This document shows, in pieces, positions 40,863 through 49,751 of a stretch of DNA of 64,000 nucleotides. Each line of letters opens with the position of its first letter. Position 1 is the stretch's first letter. The position numbers and the translations under genes are program-made. Origin of the DNA: Starkeya sp. ORNL1. GTDB taxonomy: Bacteria > Pseudomonadota > Alphaproteobacteria > Rhizobiales > Xanthobacteraceae. Under the pieces are notes generated by a model, which saw only the letters and a program-made list of their open reading frames with translations, was not told the DNA's origin and made no database searches. Where the stretch lies: positions 1,178,001 through 1,242,000 of the forward strand of contig NZ_CP048834.1 in NCBI RefSeq assembly GCF_012971745.1, given 5' to 3'.

Positions 40863-42008
40863 ATGCGCCCTTCCATCGCCATCTCCGCCATCGTCGCCGC
40901 TCTCGTCGGGTTCGGCGGCACGCTCGCGCTCATCGTCTCCGCCGCGCAGGCGGTGGGCGCCAGCCCGGAGCAGACCTCCTCCGGCGTGCTGGGCCTTTGC
41001 CTCTCCATGGCGCTGACGACGCTGTTCCTCAGCGTGCGGCACCGCATTCCGATCGTGACCGCCTGGTCGACGCCCGGCGCGGCACTGATCGCCGCCTCGC
41101 ACGGGCTCACGGTGGGTACGGCGACCGGCGCCTATCTGCTGGTCGGCGTGCTGATCCTGCTGACCGCCACGGTGAAGCCGCTCGGCACCCTGGTGCAGCG
41201 CATCCCGGTGTCGATCGCCGCGGCGATGCTGGCAGGCGTGCTGTTCCGCTTCGCCGCCGCGGTCTTCACCTCGGCGCAGGCCGACCCGGCGCTGGTACTG
41301 CCGCTTGTGGTGCTGTTCCTCGTCGCCCGCCGCGTCAGCCCGTTCGGTGCGGTGCTGGTGGTGCTCGGCGTCGGCGTCGCGCTCGCCTTCGCGCTTGGCC
41401 GGGTCGGGCCGCTGCCTGCCGGGATCCCGCTGCCGAGCATCACGCCGATCATGCCGGAGTTCGATGCTCAGGTGCTGATCGGCATCGGACTGCCGCTCTA
41501 TCTCGTCACCATGGCGTCGCAGAACCTGCCCGGCTTCGCGGTGCTGCAGGCGGCCGGCTACAAGCCGCCGGTTACCTCGATCCTCACCGCCACCGGCATC
41601 GCCTCGCTCCTCACCGCCCCGTTCGGCTCGTTGACCAGCAACGTTGCCGCCATCACCGCCTCGCTCTGCACCGGGCCGGACACCCACCCGGACCCGGACA
41701 AGCGCTGGATGACCGGGCCGTTCTACGCGGCGAGCTATCTGGTGCTGGCGGTTGGCGGGGCTTCCATCGTGGCGCTGATCGCCGCGCTGCCGGCGGGACT
41801 GGTGGCGACCTTTGCCGGGCTGGCCCTGCTCGGGCCGCTGGCGAACGCGCTCGGCACCGCGCTGCACGACATCACAAGGCGCTTCCCAGCGGTACTGACG
41901 CTCGCGGTTACCGCCTCGGGCGTCTCGCTCGCCGGTATCGGCTCCGCCTTCTGGGGGCTGGCGGCGGGATTGCTGGCACTCGCCATCGATCATGCGCGGC
42001 GGAAGTAA
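40863..42008 (+). CDS. benE: BenE family benzoate/H+ symporter
   Basis: 381 residues with about 11-12 membrane helices. The sequence V-G-F-G-G-T-L-A-L-I, the segment P-I-V-T-A-W-S-T-P-G-A-A-L-I and the late N-V-A-A-I-T-A-S-L-C motif are typical of BenE, an inner-membrane importer for benzoate or related aromatic acids. No aromatic-degradation genes are nearby, so the natural substrate is open. The ATG at 40863 starts at the first helix. It is divergent from the CDP-alcohol gene. Confidence 0.88.
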   Translation: MRPSIAISAIVAALVGFGGTLALIVSAAQAVGASPEQTSSGVLGLCLSMALTTLFLSVRHRIPIVTAWSTPGAALIAASHGLTVGTATGAYLLVGVLILLTATVKPLGTLVQRIPVSIAAAMLAGVLFRFAAAVFTSAQADPALVLPLVVLFLVARRVSPFGAVLVVLGVGVALAFALGRVGPLPAGIPLPSITPIMPEFDAQVLIGIGLPLYLVTMASQNLPGFAVLQAAGYKPPVTSILTATGIASLLTAPFGSLTSNVAAITASLCTGPDTHPDPDKRWMTGPFYAASYLVLAVGGASIVALIAALPAGLVATFAGLALLGPLANALGTALHDITRRFPAVLTLAVTASGVSLAGIGSAFWGLAAGLLALAIDHARRK

Positions 42009-42069
42009 CTCTCCCCTGCTTGCCCCCCGCCGCATAAGCCGCTAATCCGCGCAGAACCTTCCGGGGGAG

Positions 42070-43152
42070 ATGATGAGCGAGACGGACAAAGGCCTCAGCT
42101 ATCGCGATGCGGGTGTCGATATCGACGCCGGCAACCGCCTTGTCGACCTCATCAAGCCGCTGGTGAAGGCGACGCGCCGTCCCGGCGCCGATGCCGAGAT
42201 CGGCGGCTTTGGCGGGGTGTTCGATCCCAAGGCCGCCGGCTTCAAGGATCCCCTGATCGTCGCCACCACCGACGGCGTCGGCACCAAGCTGAAGATCGCC
42301 ATCGAGACCGGCAAGCACGACACCATCGGTATCGACCTCGTCGCCATGTGCGTCAACGATCTCGTGGTGCAGGGCGCCGAGCCGCTGTTCTTCCTGGATT
42401 ATTTCGCGACCGGAAAACTGGCCCCGGAAGTCGGCGCCAGCATTGTCGCCGGCATCGCCAAGGGTTGCCAGGAAGCCGGCTGCGCGCTGATCGGCGGCGA
42501 GACTGCCGAGATGCCCGGCATGTATGCCGAGGGCGACTACGACCTCGCCGGCTTCTCGGTCGGCGCCGTGGAGCGCGGCGAGTTGTTGCCGCTGCCGACC
42601 GTGCAGCCAGGCGACGTGCTGCTCGGCCTCGCTTCCTCCGGCGTGCATTCCAACGGCTATTCGCTGGTGCGCCGCATCGTCGAGCGCTCCGGCCTCGCGT
42701 GGGACGCCGAAGCCCCGTTCTGCCATGGCCATAGCCTCGGCGACGCCCTGCTGACGCCGACGCGGCTCTATGTGAAGTCCGCGCTCGCCGTCATCCGCTC
42801 GACCGGCAAGGTCAAGGCGCTCGCCCACATCACCGGCGGCGGCCTCACCGAGAACCTGCCGCGCGTGCTGCCGGCCGGCACGGTGGGACGGATCGACCTC
42901 TCCGGCCTGCCGGTGCCGCCGGTGTTCCGCTGGCTGGCGCAGACCGGCGGCGTCGCGGAGGCCGAAATGCTGCGCGCCTTCAATTGCGGGATCGGCATGG
43001 TGGTGATCTGCGATGCCGGTGACGCCGAGACGGTGGCGGACGCCTTCGCCGATGGCGGCGAGGAAGTGATCCACCTCGGCGCCGTCGAGCCCTGTACCGG
43101 CCCGTCGCGCACCATCTATGACGGCGCGCTCGACCTGGAATGCCCGCTGTGA
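42070..43152 (+). CDS. purM: Phosphoribosylformylglycinamidine cyclo-ligase
   Basis: 360 residues. It closes the imidazole ring of AIR in purine synthesis (FGAM plus ATP to AIR). Motifs include G-G-F-G-G near residue 40, [28 protein letters not shown], and [13 protein letters not shown]. Its stop overlaps the purN start by 13 bp. A GGGGGAG site touches the first of two ATGs, so 42073 may be the true start. Confidence 0.97.
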   Translation: MMSETDKGLSYRDAGVDIDAGNRLVDLIKPLVKATRRPGADAEIGGFGGVFDPKAAGFKDPLIVATTDGVGTKLKIAIETGKHDTIGIDLVAMCVNDLVVQGAEPLFFLDYFATGKLAPEVGASIVAGIAKGCQEAGCALIGGETAEMPGMYAEGDYDLAGFSVGAVERGELLPLPTVQPGDVLLGLASSGVHSNGYSLVRRIVERSGLAWDAEAPFCHGHSLGDALLTPTRLYVKSALAVIRSTGKVKALAHITGGGLTENLPRVLPAGTVGRIDLSGLPVPPVFRWLAQTGGVAEAEMLRAFNCGIGMVVICDAGDAETVADAFADGGEEVIHLGAVEPCTGPSRTIYDGALDLECPL

Positions 43153-43799
43153 GCGAGACGCGGGTCGGCGTCCTCATTTCCGGGCGCGGCTCGAACATGG
43201 CCTCGCTGATCGAGGCCGCCGCCCAGCCGGGCTATCCGGCCGAGATCGTCACCGTGATCTCCAACAAGGCGGATGCCGGCGGGCTGGTGCGCGCCGAGGA
43301 AGCCGGCATCGACACCGTGGTCATCGACCACAAGGCGCATGCCGACCGCGCCAGCTTCGATGCCGCGCTCGATGCGGCACTGGAAGAGGCGAAGGTCGAA
43401 CTGGTCTGCCTCGCCGGTTTCATGCGGCTGCTCACCCCCGGCTTCACCGAGAAATGGCGGGGGCGGATGATCAATATCCATCCGGCGCTGCTGCCGAGCT
43501 TCCGCGGCCTGCACACCCATGAGCGGGCGCTGGAGGCCGGCGTGAAGATCCATGGCTGCACGGTGCATTTCGTGACGCCGGAAATGGATGTCGGCCCCAT
43601 CATCATGCAAGCCGCCGTGCCGGTGCTCGAGGGCGACACCGCGGAACTGCTGGCTGCGCGCGTGCTGGCGCAGGAACACATCATCTATCCCGCCGCGCTG
43701 CGCCTGATCTGCGAAGGCCGGGCCCGGATTGAGGGCGAGCGGGTGGTGGTGGACGAATTCGAGGTGGCCGAGCGCGCGCTGGTGGCGCCGGGGATCTAG
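43140..43799 (+). CDS. purN: Phosphoribosylglycinamide formyltransferase
   Basis: 219 residues. It formylates GAR with 10-formyl-tetrahydrofolate in purine synthesis. It has the G-R-G-S-N phosphate loop, A-G-F-M-R-L-L, the [13 protein letters not shown] motif with catalytic Asn and His, and the D-x-G-P-I-I-x-Q-x-x-V-P segment with Asp. It is coupled to purM by overlap. Confidence 0.97.
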   Translation: MPAVSETRVGVLISGRGSNMASLIEAAAQPGYPAEIVTVISNKADAGGLVRAEEAGIDTVVIDHKAHADRASFDAALDAALEEAKVELVCLAGFMRLLTPGFTEKWRGRMINIHPALLPSFRGLHTHERALEAGVKIHGCTVHFVTPEMDVGPIIMQAAVPVLEGDTAELLAARVLAQEHIIYPAALRLICEGRARIEGERVVVDEFEVAERALVAPGI

Positions 43800-43822
43800 G
43801 GCAGCCCTGGCGGGGGTGATCA

Positions 43823-44437
43823 ATGGGCAGCGAATCCGGTGCCGCGCGCATGGCCGCAGCGGCCATCGCATTGATCGGCTGGGTGGGGCTGGCGGTGCAG
43901 TTCAGCGCCACCTTCGAGCAAAGCGGGTCGCTTGCCGTCACCGTCTGGATCCTGCTCCGCTACTTCACCATCCTGACCAATCTGCTGGTGGCGATCGTGT
44001 TCACCGGCATCGCGCTCGGCAAGCCGGCATTCCGATCGCCGGCGCTGTTGGGCGGCATCACGCTGGCCATCCTGCTTGTCGGCGTCACCTATAATCTCGT
44101 GCTGCGCGGGCTGATCGAGTTACACGGCGCGGCGAAGCTGGCCAATTTCATCCTGCACGACATGGTGCCGGTTCTGGTGCCGCTGTTCTGGCTGCTCTTC
44201 GCGCCGAAGGGCGGCCTGCGGATTCGGGACGGCTTGCTGTGGTCGCTCTATCCGGGGGCGTATCTCGCCTATGCGCTGACCCGAGGCGAGATCGAGAACA
44301 AGTACGCCTATCCGTTCATGGACGTCGCAAAGATCGGCTGGCTCCAGACCGCCACCAACGCCTTCGTCATCCTGCTGGGCTTCCTGGCCGCCATCCTTGC
44401 GCTGGTCTGGCTGGATCGGCGCCTGACGAAGAAATAG
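43823..44437 (+). CDS. Pr6Pr-family integral membrane protein
   Basis: 204 residues with six predicted membrane helices. Motifs R-Y-F-T-I-L-T-N-L, the H-D-M-V-P-V-L-V-P-L-F-W-L segment, and Y-P-G-A-Y-L-x-Y-A-L-x-R-G with a following Y-x-Y-P-F-M-D resemble the Pr6Pr/FAR-17a family, whose bacterial role is unknown. It follows purN by 23 bp and may be cotranscribed. It faces the molybdopterin gene across palindromic repeat copy 6. Confidence 0.8.
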   Translation: MGSESGAARMAAAAIALIGWVGLAVQFSATFEQSGSLAVTVWILLRYFTILTNLLVAIVFTGIALGKPAFRSPALLGGITLAILLVGVTYNLVLRGLIELHGAAKLANFILHDMVPVLVPLFWLLFAPKGGLRIRDGLLWSLYPGAYLAYALTRGEIENKYAYPFMDVAKIGWLQTATNAFVILLGFLAAILALVWLDRRLTKK

Positions 44438-44458
44438 TGCCAGCACTTCCGCGGTTGT

Positions 44459-44574
44459 CCGGCTGGAGCATCCTTCGAGGCTCGCTACGCTCGCACCTCA
44501 GAATGAGGTCGTTCTTAGATACAACCTCATCCTGAGGTGCCGCCGCAGGCGGCGTCGAAGGATGCTCCAGCCGG
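44459..44574. repeat. Palindromic intergenic repeat, copy 6
   Basis: Outer arms at 44459-44478 and 44555-44574 are perfect 20-bp inverted repeats with the core CATCCTTCGA/TCGAAGGATG; inner arms ACCTCAGAATGAGGT and ACCTCATCCTGAGGT pair almost perfectly. It separates two convergent genes. Confidence 0.88.
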
Positions 44575-44580
44575 ACGCCC

Positions 44581-46686
44581 TCAAGCCCGCTCGATCCGCA
44601 CCCGGTTGTCGTGAAACGCCGCGCCGCCATAAGGCGCGACCGGGTCGGCGCCGGTGAGCGTGTTGATGCCGCGGCCGCCCTCGTGCTTGCCGTTCGGCCA
44701 GATCGATTCCGCCACCACCACGCCGCGCCGCACGCCCTTGAAGCGGCGCAGATGCAGCAGCACCTCGCCGCGCGCGCTGGCGACACGGACCAGTTCGCCC
44801 TCAGCGAGGCCAAGCGCGTCGGCGTCCTCCGGATGGACCATCAGTTCCGGCCGCTTCTCGCGATTGAGCGAGCCCGGCGTCTCGGTGAAGCTGGAATTGA
44901 GGAAGGAGCGCGCCGGCGACGTGACCAGGCGGAACGGATAGTCCGCATTCGCCTCCTCGATCACCGCCCAATGGTCCGGCCATTGCGGCATCGCGTCGGC
45001 CGGGCCGAATCGCTTCGGCGCCGAGGATGGCGCGCGCGACCAGTCCGGCTTCAGGCGAAACTTGCCGTCCGGCCAGTGGAAGCCCTTGAGATAATGCGCA
45101 GTCTCGAAATCCGGCTGGACGTCGATAAAGCGCTTTTCCTCCAGCTCTTCGAGCGTGCCGCGCCCGGTCTTCTGCAGCGTCCAGTCGATCAGCTCGCGTG
45201 GGTTCATGGTGAAGCCGGGGTGCTCGGCACCAAGGCGCTGGGCCAGGGCGGCGATCACCTCATGGTTGGAGCGGCATTCTCCCGGCGGCTCGATCAGCTT
45301 CGGGCCGAGGATGACATATTGATTGCCGCCGCCCTGATAGACGTCGTCATGCTCGACGAACATGGTGGCCGGCAGCACGATATCCGCCATGCGCGCGGTT
45401 TCGGTCATGAACTGCTCATGCACCGCGACGAACAGATCCTCGCGCGCGAAGCCGGCCCGCACCCGCGCCTGATCGGGGGCGATGGAGACCGGATTGGTGT
45501 TCTGGATCAGCATGGCGGTGACTGGCGGGCCGCCAGCGAGCGCATCCGCATCGCCGGTGAGCACCTCACCGATGCGCGACTGGTCGAGCATGCGCGCCGT
45601 GTTCTTCACGCCATCGGCGCCGACCATCAGGTCGGAGCCCTCGATCATGCGCTTGTTCCAGCGATAGATCGCGCTGTTGGAGTGGAAGACCCCTCCCCCT
45701 TCATGCTGCCAGGCGCCGGTGACGGTCGGGATGCAACTCACCGCATGCATCGCCACCGCGCCATTGCGCGAGCGGGTGAAGCCGTAGCCGGCACGGATGA
45801 AGGTGCGCGGCGTCCCGCCGATCGCCCGGGCGAACGCCTCGATCTCGGCCGCAGGCAGGCCGGTAATGGCGGCCGCCCATTCCGGCGTGCGGTCCCTGAG
45901 GTGGGCTTCGAGGCCAGCGGGATCGTCGGCGAATTTCGCAAGATAGGCGCGGTCGGCAAGGTCGTCGCGGAACAGCACGTGCATGATGGCGCAGGCAAGC
46001 GCGTCATCGGTGCCGGGGCGGATCAGCACCGGTATGTCCGCCTGCTCCATGGTCGGGGAATTATAGACATCGACGACCGCGATCTTCGCGCCGCGCTCCT
46101 TCCGGGCGCGCACCGCGTGGGTCATCACATTGATCTGGGTCGAGACCGGATTGGTGCCCCAGATGACGACGAGGTCGGACTTCGCCATCTCGCGCGGATC
46201 GGGCCCGGCAAGCTTGCCGGTGCCGGCGAGGAAGCCGGCCCAGGCCGGATTGACACAAATGGTGGAGAAGAAGCGCGAATAGCGCTTGGCGTGGGTCAGC
46301 CGGTTGATGCCGTCGCGCATCACCAGGCCCATGGTGCCGGCATAATAATACGGCCACACCGCTTCCGGGCCGTGGAGACGCTCGGCCTCCAGGAAACGCT
46401 CGGCGATCAGGTCCAGCGCATCGTCCCAGGAGATCGGCGCGAACTCGCCCGAGCCCTTGGGACCGGTGCGGCGCAGCGGCTGGGTCAGCCGGTCCGGATG
46501 ATGGGCGCGCTCGGCATAGCGCGCGACCTTGGCGCATATGATGCCGGCGGTGAAGGTGTTGGCGCTCGAGCCGCGCACCCGGCCGATGCGGTTGCCGGAA
46601 ATGTCGATTTCCAGTGCGCAGGTCGACGGGCAGTCATGCGGGCAGGCGGAATGGCCGGTGCGGACCGGCGCGACGTGCTGATTCAT
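44581..46686 (-). CDS. Molybdopterin-dependent oxidoreductase with 4Fe-4S cluster
   Basis: 701 residues. The N-terminal cluster motif is H-S-A-C-P-H-D-C-P-S-T-C...I-C-A-K-V, giving four cysteines for a 4Fe-4S cluster. Molybdopterin-binding domains of the DMSO-reductase family follow, with V-V-I-W-G-T-N-P-V and Q-N-T-N-P segments and a C-terminal beta-barrel (N-R-E-K-R-P-E-L-x-V-H-P-E-D-A). No Tat signal is visible, so it is probably cytoplasmic, like formate-dehydrogenase-H or assimilatory relatives. Substrate is unknown. Translation starts right after a hairpin whose stem contains the GGAG ribosome site. Confidence 0.88.
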   Translation of the reverse strand: MNQHVAPVRTGHSACPHDCPSTCALEIDISGNRIGRVRGSSANTFTAGIICAKVARYAERAHHPDRLTQPLRRTGPKGSGEFAPISWDDALDLIAERFLEAERLHGPEAVWPYYYAGTMGLVMRDGINRLTHAKRYSRFFSTICVNPAWAGFLAGTGKLAGPDPREMAKSDLVVIWGTNPVSTQINVMTHAVRARKERGAKIAVVDVYNSPTMEQADIPVLIRPGTDDALACAIMHVLFRDDLADRAYLAKFADDPAGLEAHLRDRTPEWAAAITGLPAAEIEAFARAIGGTPRTFIRAGYGFTRSRNGAVAMHAVSCIPTVTGAWQHEGGGVFHSNSAIYRWNKRMIEGSDLMVGADGVKNTARMLDQSRIGEVLTGDADALAGGPPVTAMLIQNTNPVSIAPDQARVRAGFAREDLFVAVHEQFMTETARMADIVLPATMFVEHDDVYQGGGNQYVILGPKLIEPPGECRSNHEVIAALAQRLGAEHPGFTMNPRELIDWTLQKTGRGTLEELEEKRFIDVQPDFETAHYLKGFHWPDGKFRLKPDWSRAPSSAPKRFGPADAMPQWPDHWAVIEEANADYPFRLVTSPARSFLNSSFTETPGSLNREKRPELMVHPEDADALGLAEGELVRVASARGEVLLHLRRFKGVRRGVVVAESIWPNGKHEGGRGINTLTGADPVAPYGGAAFHDNRVRIERA

Positions 46687-46721
46687 GAAAAACGCTCCGC
46701 CACCATGGTAGCGGAGCGTTT
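46687..46721 (-). terminator. Terminator-like hairpin directly before the molybdopterin gene
   Basis: On the minus strand AAACGCTCCGC pairs with GCGGAGCGTTT across a 10-base loop and continues TTTTT then C-ATG. It can end transcription of the preceding TerC gene, and its 3' arm holds the GGAG ribosome site 8 bases before the start codon. Confidence 0.8.
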
Positions 46722-46768
46722 CCCGATTTCATACCGCGCTGCGAAAAGCAGCAACGATCAGCTCAGGC

Positions 46769-47527
46769 TCAGCCGTGCGAACCGCTTTCGGCGGTGTGCG
46801 CACCGCGCCGGCTCTTCCAGATCCAGCCGAACGCGATGACGAAGGCGGCGCCGACCGCAGACGCCACGTAATGCGGTAGCGGCGCAGCCTTCAGGCCGAC
46901 CGGATCGTTCGGATCCTCGATCTTCTCGACCATCTCCGGCGCGGTGCCGGCCAGATATTCCAGCACCACCTTGTCGCCCAGCAACATCTCGCCGGCGATC
47001 CAGCCGAGCAGGCCCGCACCCGCCCAGATCAGGATCGGGAAGCGCGCGATCAGCTTCAATATGAGCTGCGAGCCGAACACGATCAGCGGGATGGTGAGCA
47101 GCAGGCCGAAGATGAAGAGTTCGGCATGGCCACGCGCCGCGGCGGCGATGGCGACGACATTGTCGAGGCTCATCACCGCGTCGGCGATGGCGATGGTGCG
47201 CACGGCCTTCCACAGGCTGTCGGAACTCGCGACCTCATGGCTTTCGCCGCCCTCGTCGATCACCAGCTTGATCGCGATCCAGAACAGCAGCACGCCGCCC
47301 AGCACCTTCAGGAAGGGCACGCCGAGCAGATAGGACACCGCCAGCGCAAAGATGATGCGCAGGCCGACCGCGGCGCCGGCGCCGAGGATGATGCCCCATT
47401 TGCGCTGGCTCTCGGGCAGCGAGCGGCAGGCAAGGGCAATGACGACCGCGTTGTCGCCGGACAACAGCAGGTCGATCCAGATGATCTGGAGCAAGGCCAC
47501 CCAGAAGATGGGATCCCCGAAGCTCAT
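46769..47527 (-). CDS. TerC family integral membrane protein, copy 1
   Basis: 252 residues with about seven to eight membrane helices. It has the acidic intramembrane motifs of the TerC/YjbE group: L-L-L-S-G-D-N-A-V-V-I-A-L-A near residue 20 and D-A-V-M-S-L-D-N-V-V-A-I-A in the middle. TerC proteins bind or export metal ions such as manganese and take part in tellurite resistance. A GAGAGGAAA site precedes the ATG. The neighbouring 47677-48381 gene is a close paralog with the same motifs. Confidence 0.9.
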   Translation of the reverse strand: MSFGDPIFWVALLQIIWIDLLLSGDNAVVIALACRSLPESQRKWGIILGAGAAVGLRIIFALAVSYLLGVPFLKVLGGVLLFWIAIKLVIDEGGESHEVASSDSLWKAVRTIAIADAVMSLDNVVAIAAAARGHAELFIFGLLLTIPLIVFGSQLILKLIARFPILIWAGAGLLGWIAGEMLLGDKVVLEYLAGTAPEMVEKIEDPNDPVGLKAAPLPHYVASAVGAAFVIAFGWIWKSRRGAHTAESGSHG

Positions 47528-47638
47528 TCGATTTCCTCTCAGGTCTTTAGCTGACGATAGGGCAACGCGCGCAAAGGTCCAGATTTACGCTACGTCACTT
47601 GGCGGACACAATTCGGTTGGTGAGGGAAACAAACCGAG

Positions 47639-47667
47639 GCACCCGCGGCCCTGGGGGCCGCGGGTGC
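47639..47667 (-). terminator. Terminator of TerC copy 2
   Basis: GCACCCGCGGCC (47639-47650) and GGCCGCGGGTGC (47656-47667) form a 12-bp stem; the minus strand continues CTCGGTTTGTTT. It lies 10 bp past the stop of the upstream TerC gene. Confidence 0.75.
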
Positions 47668-47676
47668 AAGATCGTG

Positions 47677-48381
47677 TCAGGGATTGGAGCTTTCCACGTG
47701 CGCGCCCTTGCGCGCGCGGGCGATGGTCCAGCCGATGGCGAGGACCAGCAGCGCACCGGCGATGGCGACCGGATATTCCATATTGTGCGCGAAGGCTTCG
47801 CCGAAGAACTCGTGGATCTTCACGTCCGAGATGAACATCTCGCCGGCCACCCAGCCGAGCAGCGCGGCACCCGCCCACACCAGGGCCGGGAAACGCGACA
47901 GCAGCGACATGATGAGCGCGGCGCCGGCGATGATCATCGGGATGGAAATGATCAGGCCGATGATGATGAGCGTCCAGTTGCCGTCGGCGACGGCGGCGAT
48001 GGCGACGACATTGTCGAGGCTCATCACCAGGTCGGCGACAGCGATGGTGCCGACCGCCCGCCACAGATTGTCATGACCGGCAACGCCGCCCTCAGCGCCT
48101 TCTTCCTCCGGCAGCACCAGGTCGACCGCGATGTAGAGCAACGCCAGCGCGCCGACGATCTTCAGCCAGGGCAGGCCGAGCAGCGTGGCGACGACGGCGG
48201 TGAAGACGACGCGCATGCCGACGGCGACGCCGGCACCGAGAATCATGCCCCAGCGGCGCAGATTATCGGGAAGCGAGCGGCAGGCCATGGCGATGACCAC
48301 GGCGTTGTCGCCCGAAAGCAGGATGTTGATCCAGATGATCTTGAGAAGTGCGAGCCAGAACAGGGGCTGCATGACGTCCAT
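47677..48381 (-). CDS. TerC family integral membrane protein, copy 2
   Basis: About 234 residues, with the same two acidic intramembrane motifs as the downstream copy (L-L-S-G-D-N-A-V-V-I-A-M-A; D-L-V-M-S-L-D-N-V-V-A-I-A). The loop between helices three and four carries an E-E-E-G-A-E-G-G stretch, which could bind cations. The start is either the ATG at 48381 or the GTG at 48399; a strong hairpin with an overlapping GGAGG lies just before them. The two genes are tandem duplicates with separate terminators and leaders. Confidence 0.9.
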   Translation of the reverse strand: MDVMQPLFWLALLKIIWINILLSGDNAVVIAMACRSLPDNLRRWGMILGAGVAVGMRVVFTAVVATLLGLPWLKIVGALALLYIAVDLVLPEEEGAEGGVAGHDNLWRAVGTIAVADLVMSLDNVVAIAAVADGNWTLIIIGLIISIPMIIAGAALIMSLLSRFPALVWAGAALLGWVAGEMFISDVKIHEFFGEAFAHNMEYPVAIAGALLVLAIGWTIARARKGAHVESSNP

Positions 48382-48644
48382 TGGTGGTGTTTCCCTCACC
48401 TCCCATCCCGACAGGATGGGGCCTCGTTATGGTTTTCCGGCGTTGGCGCGCCGACACGAGTTGAGGCAAGAGGAGGTGGCTCCGGCGGGCCCACTCCTAG
48501 GGCGCTCTAAATGGCGCGCCAAACGGCATCCCCGCTGCGGGCCACTTCTCCGTGGCCGGACCCCCGCAGCGCCTAATAGCCGCCAACATACATAATAATC
48601 CATGCGGTGGCCAAGCCCCTTTGGGAAGGTTTGGCAATCGCCGG
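48382..48644 (-). promoter_or_regulatory. Structured leader of TerC copy 2
   Basis: The gap between the ndk terminator and the TerC start contains no gene but three hairpins: GCTGCGG/CCGCAGC with an inner GGCCAC/GTGGCC (48534-48570), a loosely paired GGCGCGCC-bearing stretch, and CCCATCC-N5-GGATGGG (48402-48420) next to the ribosome site. Manganese riboswitches often precede terC genes, but I could not match the yybP-ykoY consensus here. Confidence 0.4.
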
Positions 48645-48683
48645 GCAAAAAACTACGCCCGCTTGGTATGGGACCAAGCGGGC
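48645..48683 (-). terminator. Rho-independent terminator of ndk
   Basis: GCCCGCTTGGT (48657-48667) and ACCAAGCGGGC (48673-48683) form an 11-bp stem; on the minus strand it runs GTAG then TTTTTT. Confidence 0.88.
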
Positions 48684-48768
48684 GCAGCAGCAAGAGACAA
48701 CAGCCCGGTAACGGGCAAGTACCGGTAATCGGTAATACTGGCGGGCGCGAAATGCGCCCGCGCCGGTA

Positions 48769-49191
48769 TCAGCCGACGATCTCGTTACCGGCGAAGAACT
48801 GCGCGATCTCGATCGCGGCATTCTCGGCGCTGTCGGAACCGTGCGCCGAATTTTCGCCCACGGACAGCGCGAACTCCTTGCGGATGGTGCCTTCTGCGGC
48901 GTTCGCCGGATTGGTGGCGCCCATCACTTCACGATACTTGGCGATGGCGCCTTCGGCTTCGAGCACCTGCACCACCACCGGCGCGGAGATCATGAACTCG
49001 ACGAGTTCGCCGAAGAAGGGGCGCTCCTTGTGCACGGCGTAGAAGGTCTCAGCCTGGGCGCGGGTCATCAGGATGCGCTTCTGCGCGACGATGCGCAGGC
49101 CCGCCTTCTCGATGAGGGCGTTGACCGCGCCAGTGAGGTTACGGCGCGTGGCGTCCGGCTTGATGATCGAAAAGGTGCGCTCGAGCGCCAT
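48769..49191 (-). CDS. ndk: Nucleoside diphosphate kinase
   Basis: 140 residues of standard length. It balances nucleoside triphosphates by phosphate transfer through a histidine. Motifs are F-S-I-I-K-P-D-A near the start, H-K-E-R-P-F-F, the N-P-A-N-A segment, and the active-site motif N-S-A-H-G-S-D. The ATG at 49191 fits the family N-terminus; the frame is open further upstream without similarity. A strong terminator follows about 90 bp downstream. Confidence 0.97.
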   Translation of the reverse strand: MALERTFSIIKPDATRRNLTGAVNALIEKAGLRIVAQKRILMTRAQAETFYAVHKERPFFGELVEFMISAPVVVQVLEAEGAIAKYREVMGATNPANAAEGTIRKEFALSVGENSAHGSDSAENAAIEIAQFFAGNEIVG

Positions 49192-49451
49192 GGGTGTGGT
49201 CCTTGTTCGGGATTTTGAGGTCCGTTGGAGTTCGCGGCGGCTTATAGCGGCCGTGTTTTGCAACGGCAAGACGAACAAAACCGTGTGTTTTGGGATGAAA
49301 GCATCCGCGGCCCGCCCAATATGAACAACAGAAAACAAGCGGTTCAGACAGCGTTGCGCCTTCATCCCTCATAGAGACGCCACGCAATCGCACACAGCTT
49401 GACCGTACAGCTTGGCCGGGACGCCCGGCAGACCGCTATCAGGAGTTCGAC

Positions 49452-49751
49452 ATGTCGAAGCTGATCATCACCGGAATCGTCGGCATCGTCGCACTCGGTG
49501 GCCTCGCCGTACTACCGCAGATTTCGACCGCTTCCGCGACCTCGACCTATGTGGCGCCGACGGATGTTGCCTACGTGGCCGAGCGGGCCATGCAGGCTCC
49601 GGTGAGTGTCGGCTTCGGCTCCGGCAGCTATTACGCGCCGGCCTTCGCGGCCAACCGCCAGTCCAGCTATCGCACCTGCTTCATGAAGCGGACCGTGACC
49701 TTCACGGCGCAGGGCCCGAAGCAGGTGATGACGCCGACGTGTGCCGACTGA
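49452..49751 (+). CDS. Small exported protein with paired C-terminal cysteines, member 1
   Basis: 99 residues. The signal peptide (about 1-28) is followed by a Tyr/Ala/Val-rich mature part and a C-terminal 22-residue segment C-F-M-K-R...Q-V-M-T-P-T-C bounded by two cysteines, likely a disulfide-closed hairpin. AGGAG lies 6 bases before the ATG. No family is recognised. A 14-base sequence AACAAGCGGTTCAG occurs 118 bp before the start and recurs before the next small gene, which shares the C-terminal module. Confidence 0.72.
   Translation: MSKLIITGIVGIVALGGLAVLPQISTASATSTYVAPTDVAYVAERAMQAPVSVGFGSGSYYAPAFAANRQSSYRTCFMKRTVTFTAQGPKQVMTPTCAD

Noticed and set aside
44611..46839. 742-codon plus-strand frame opposite the molybdopterin gene
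   Set aside because: Same reason: GC-driven absence of stop codons.
48444..48521. Two GGCGCGCC palindromes as a paired binding site
   Set aside because: Eight-base GC palindromes are expected by chance at this base composition.
48382..48644. yybP-ykoY manganese riboswitch
   Set aside because: The conserved core sequences of this RNA could not be found; only unassigned hairpins are reported.
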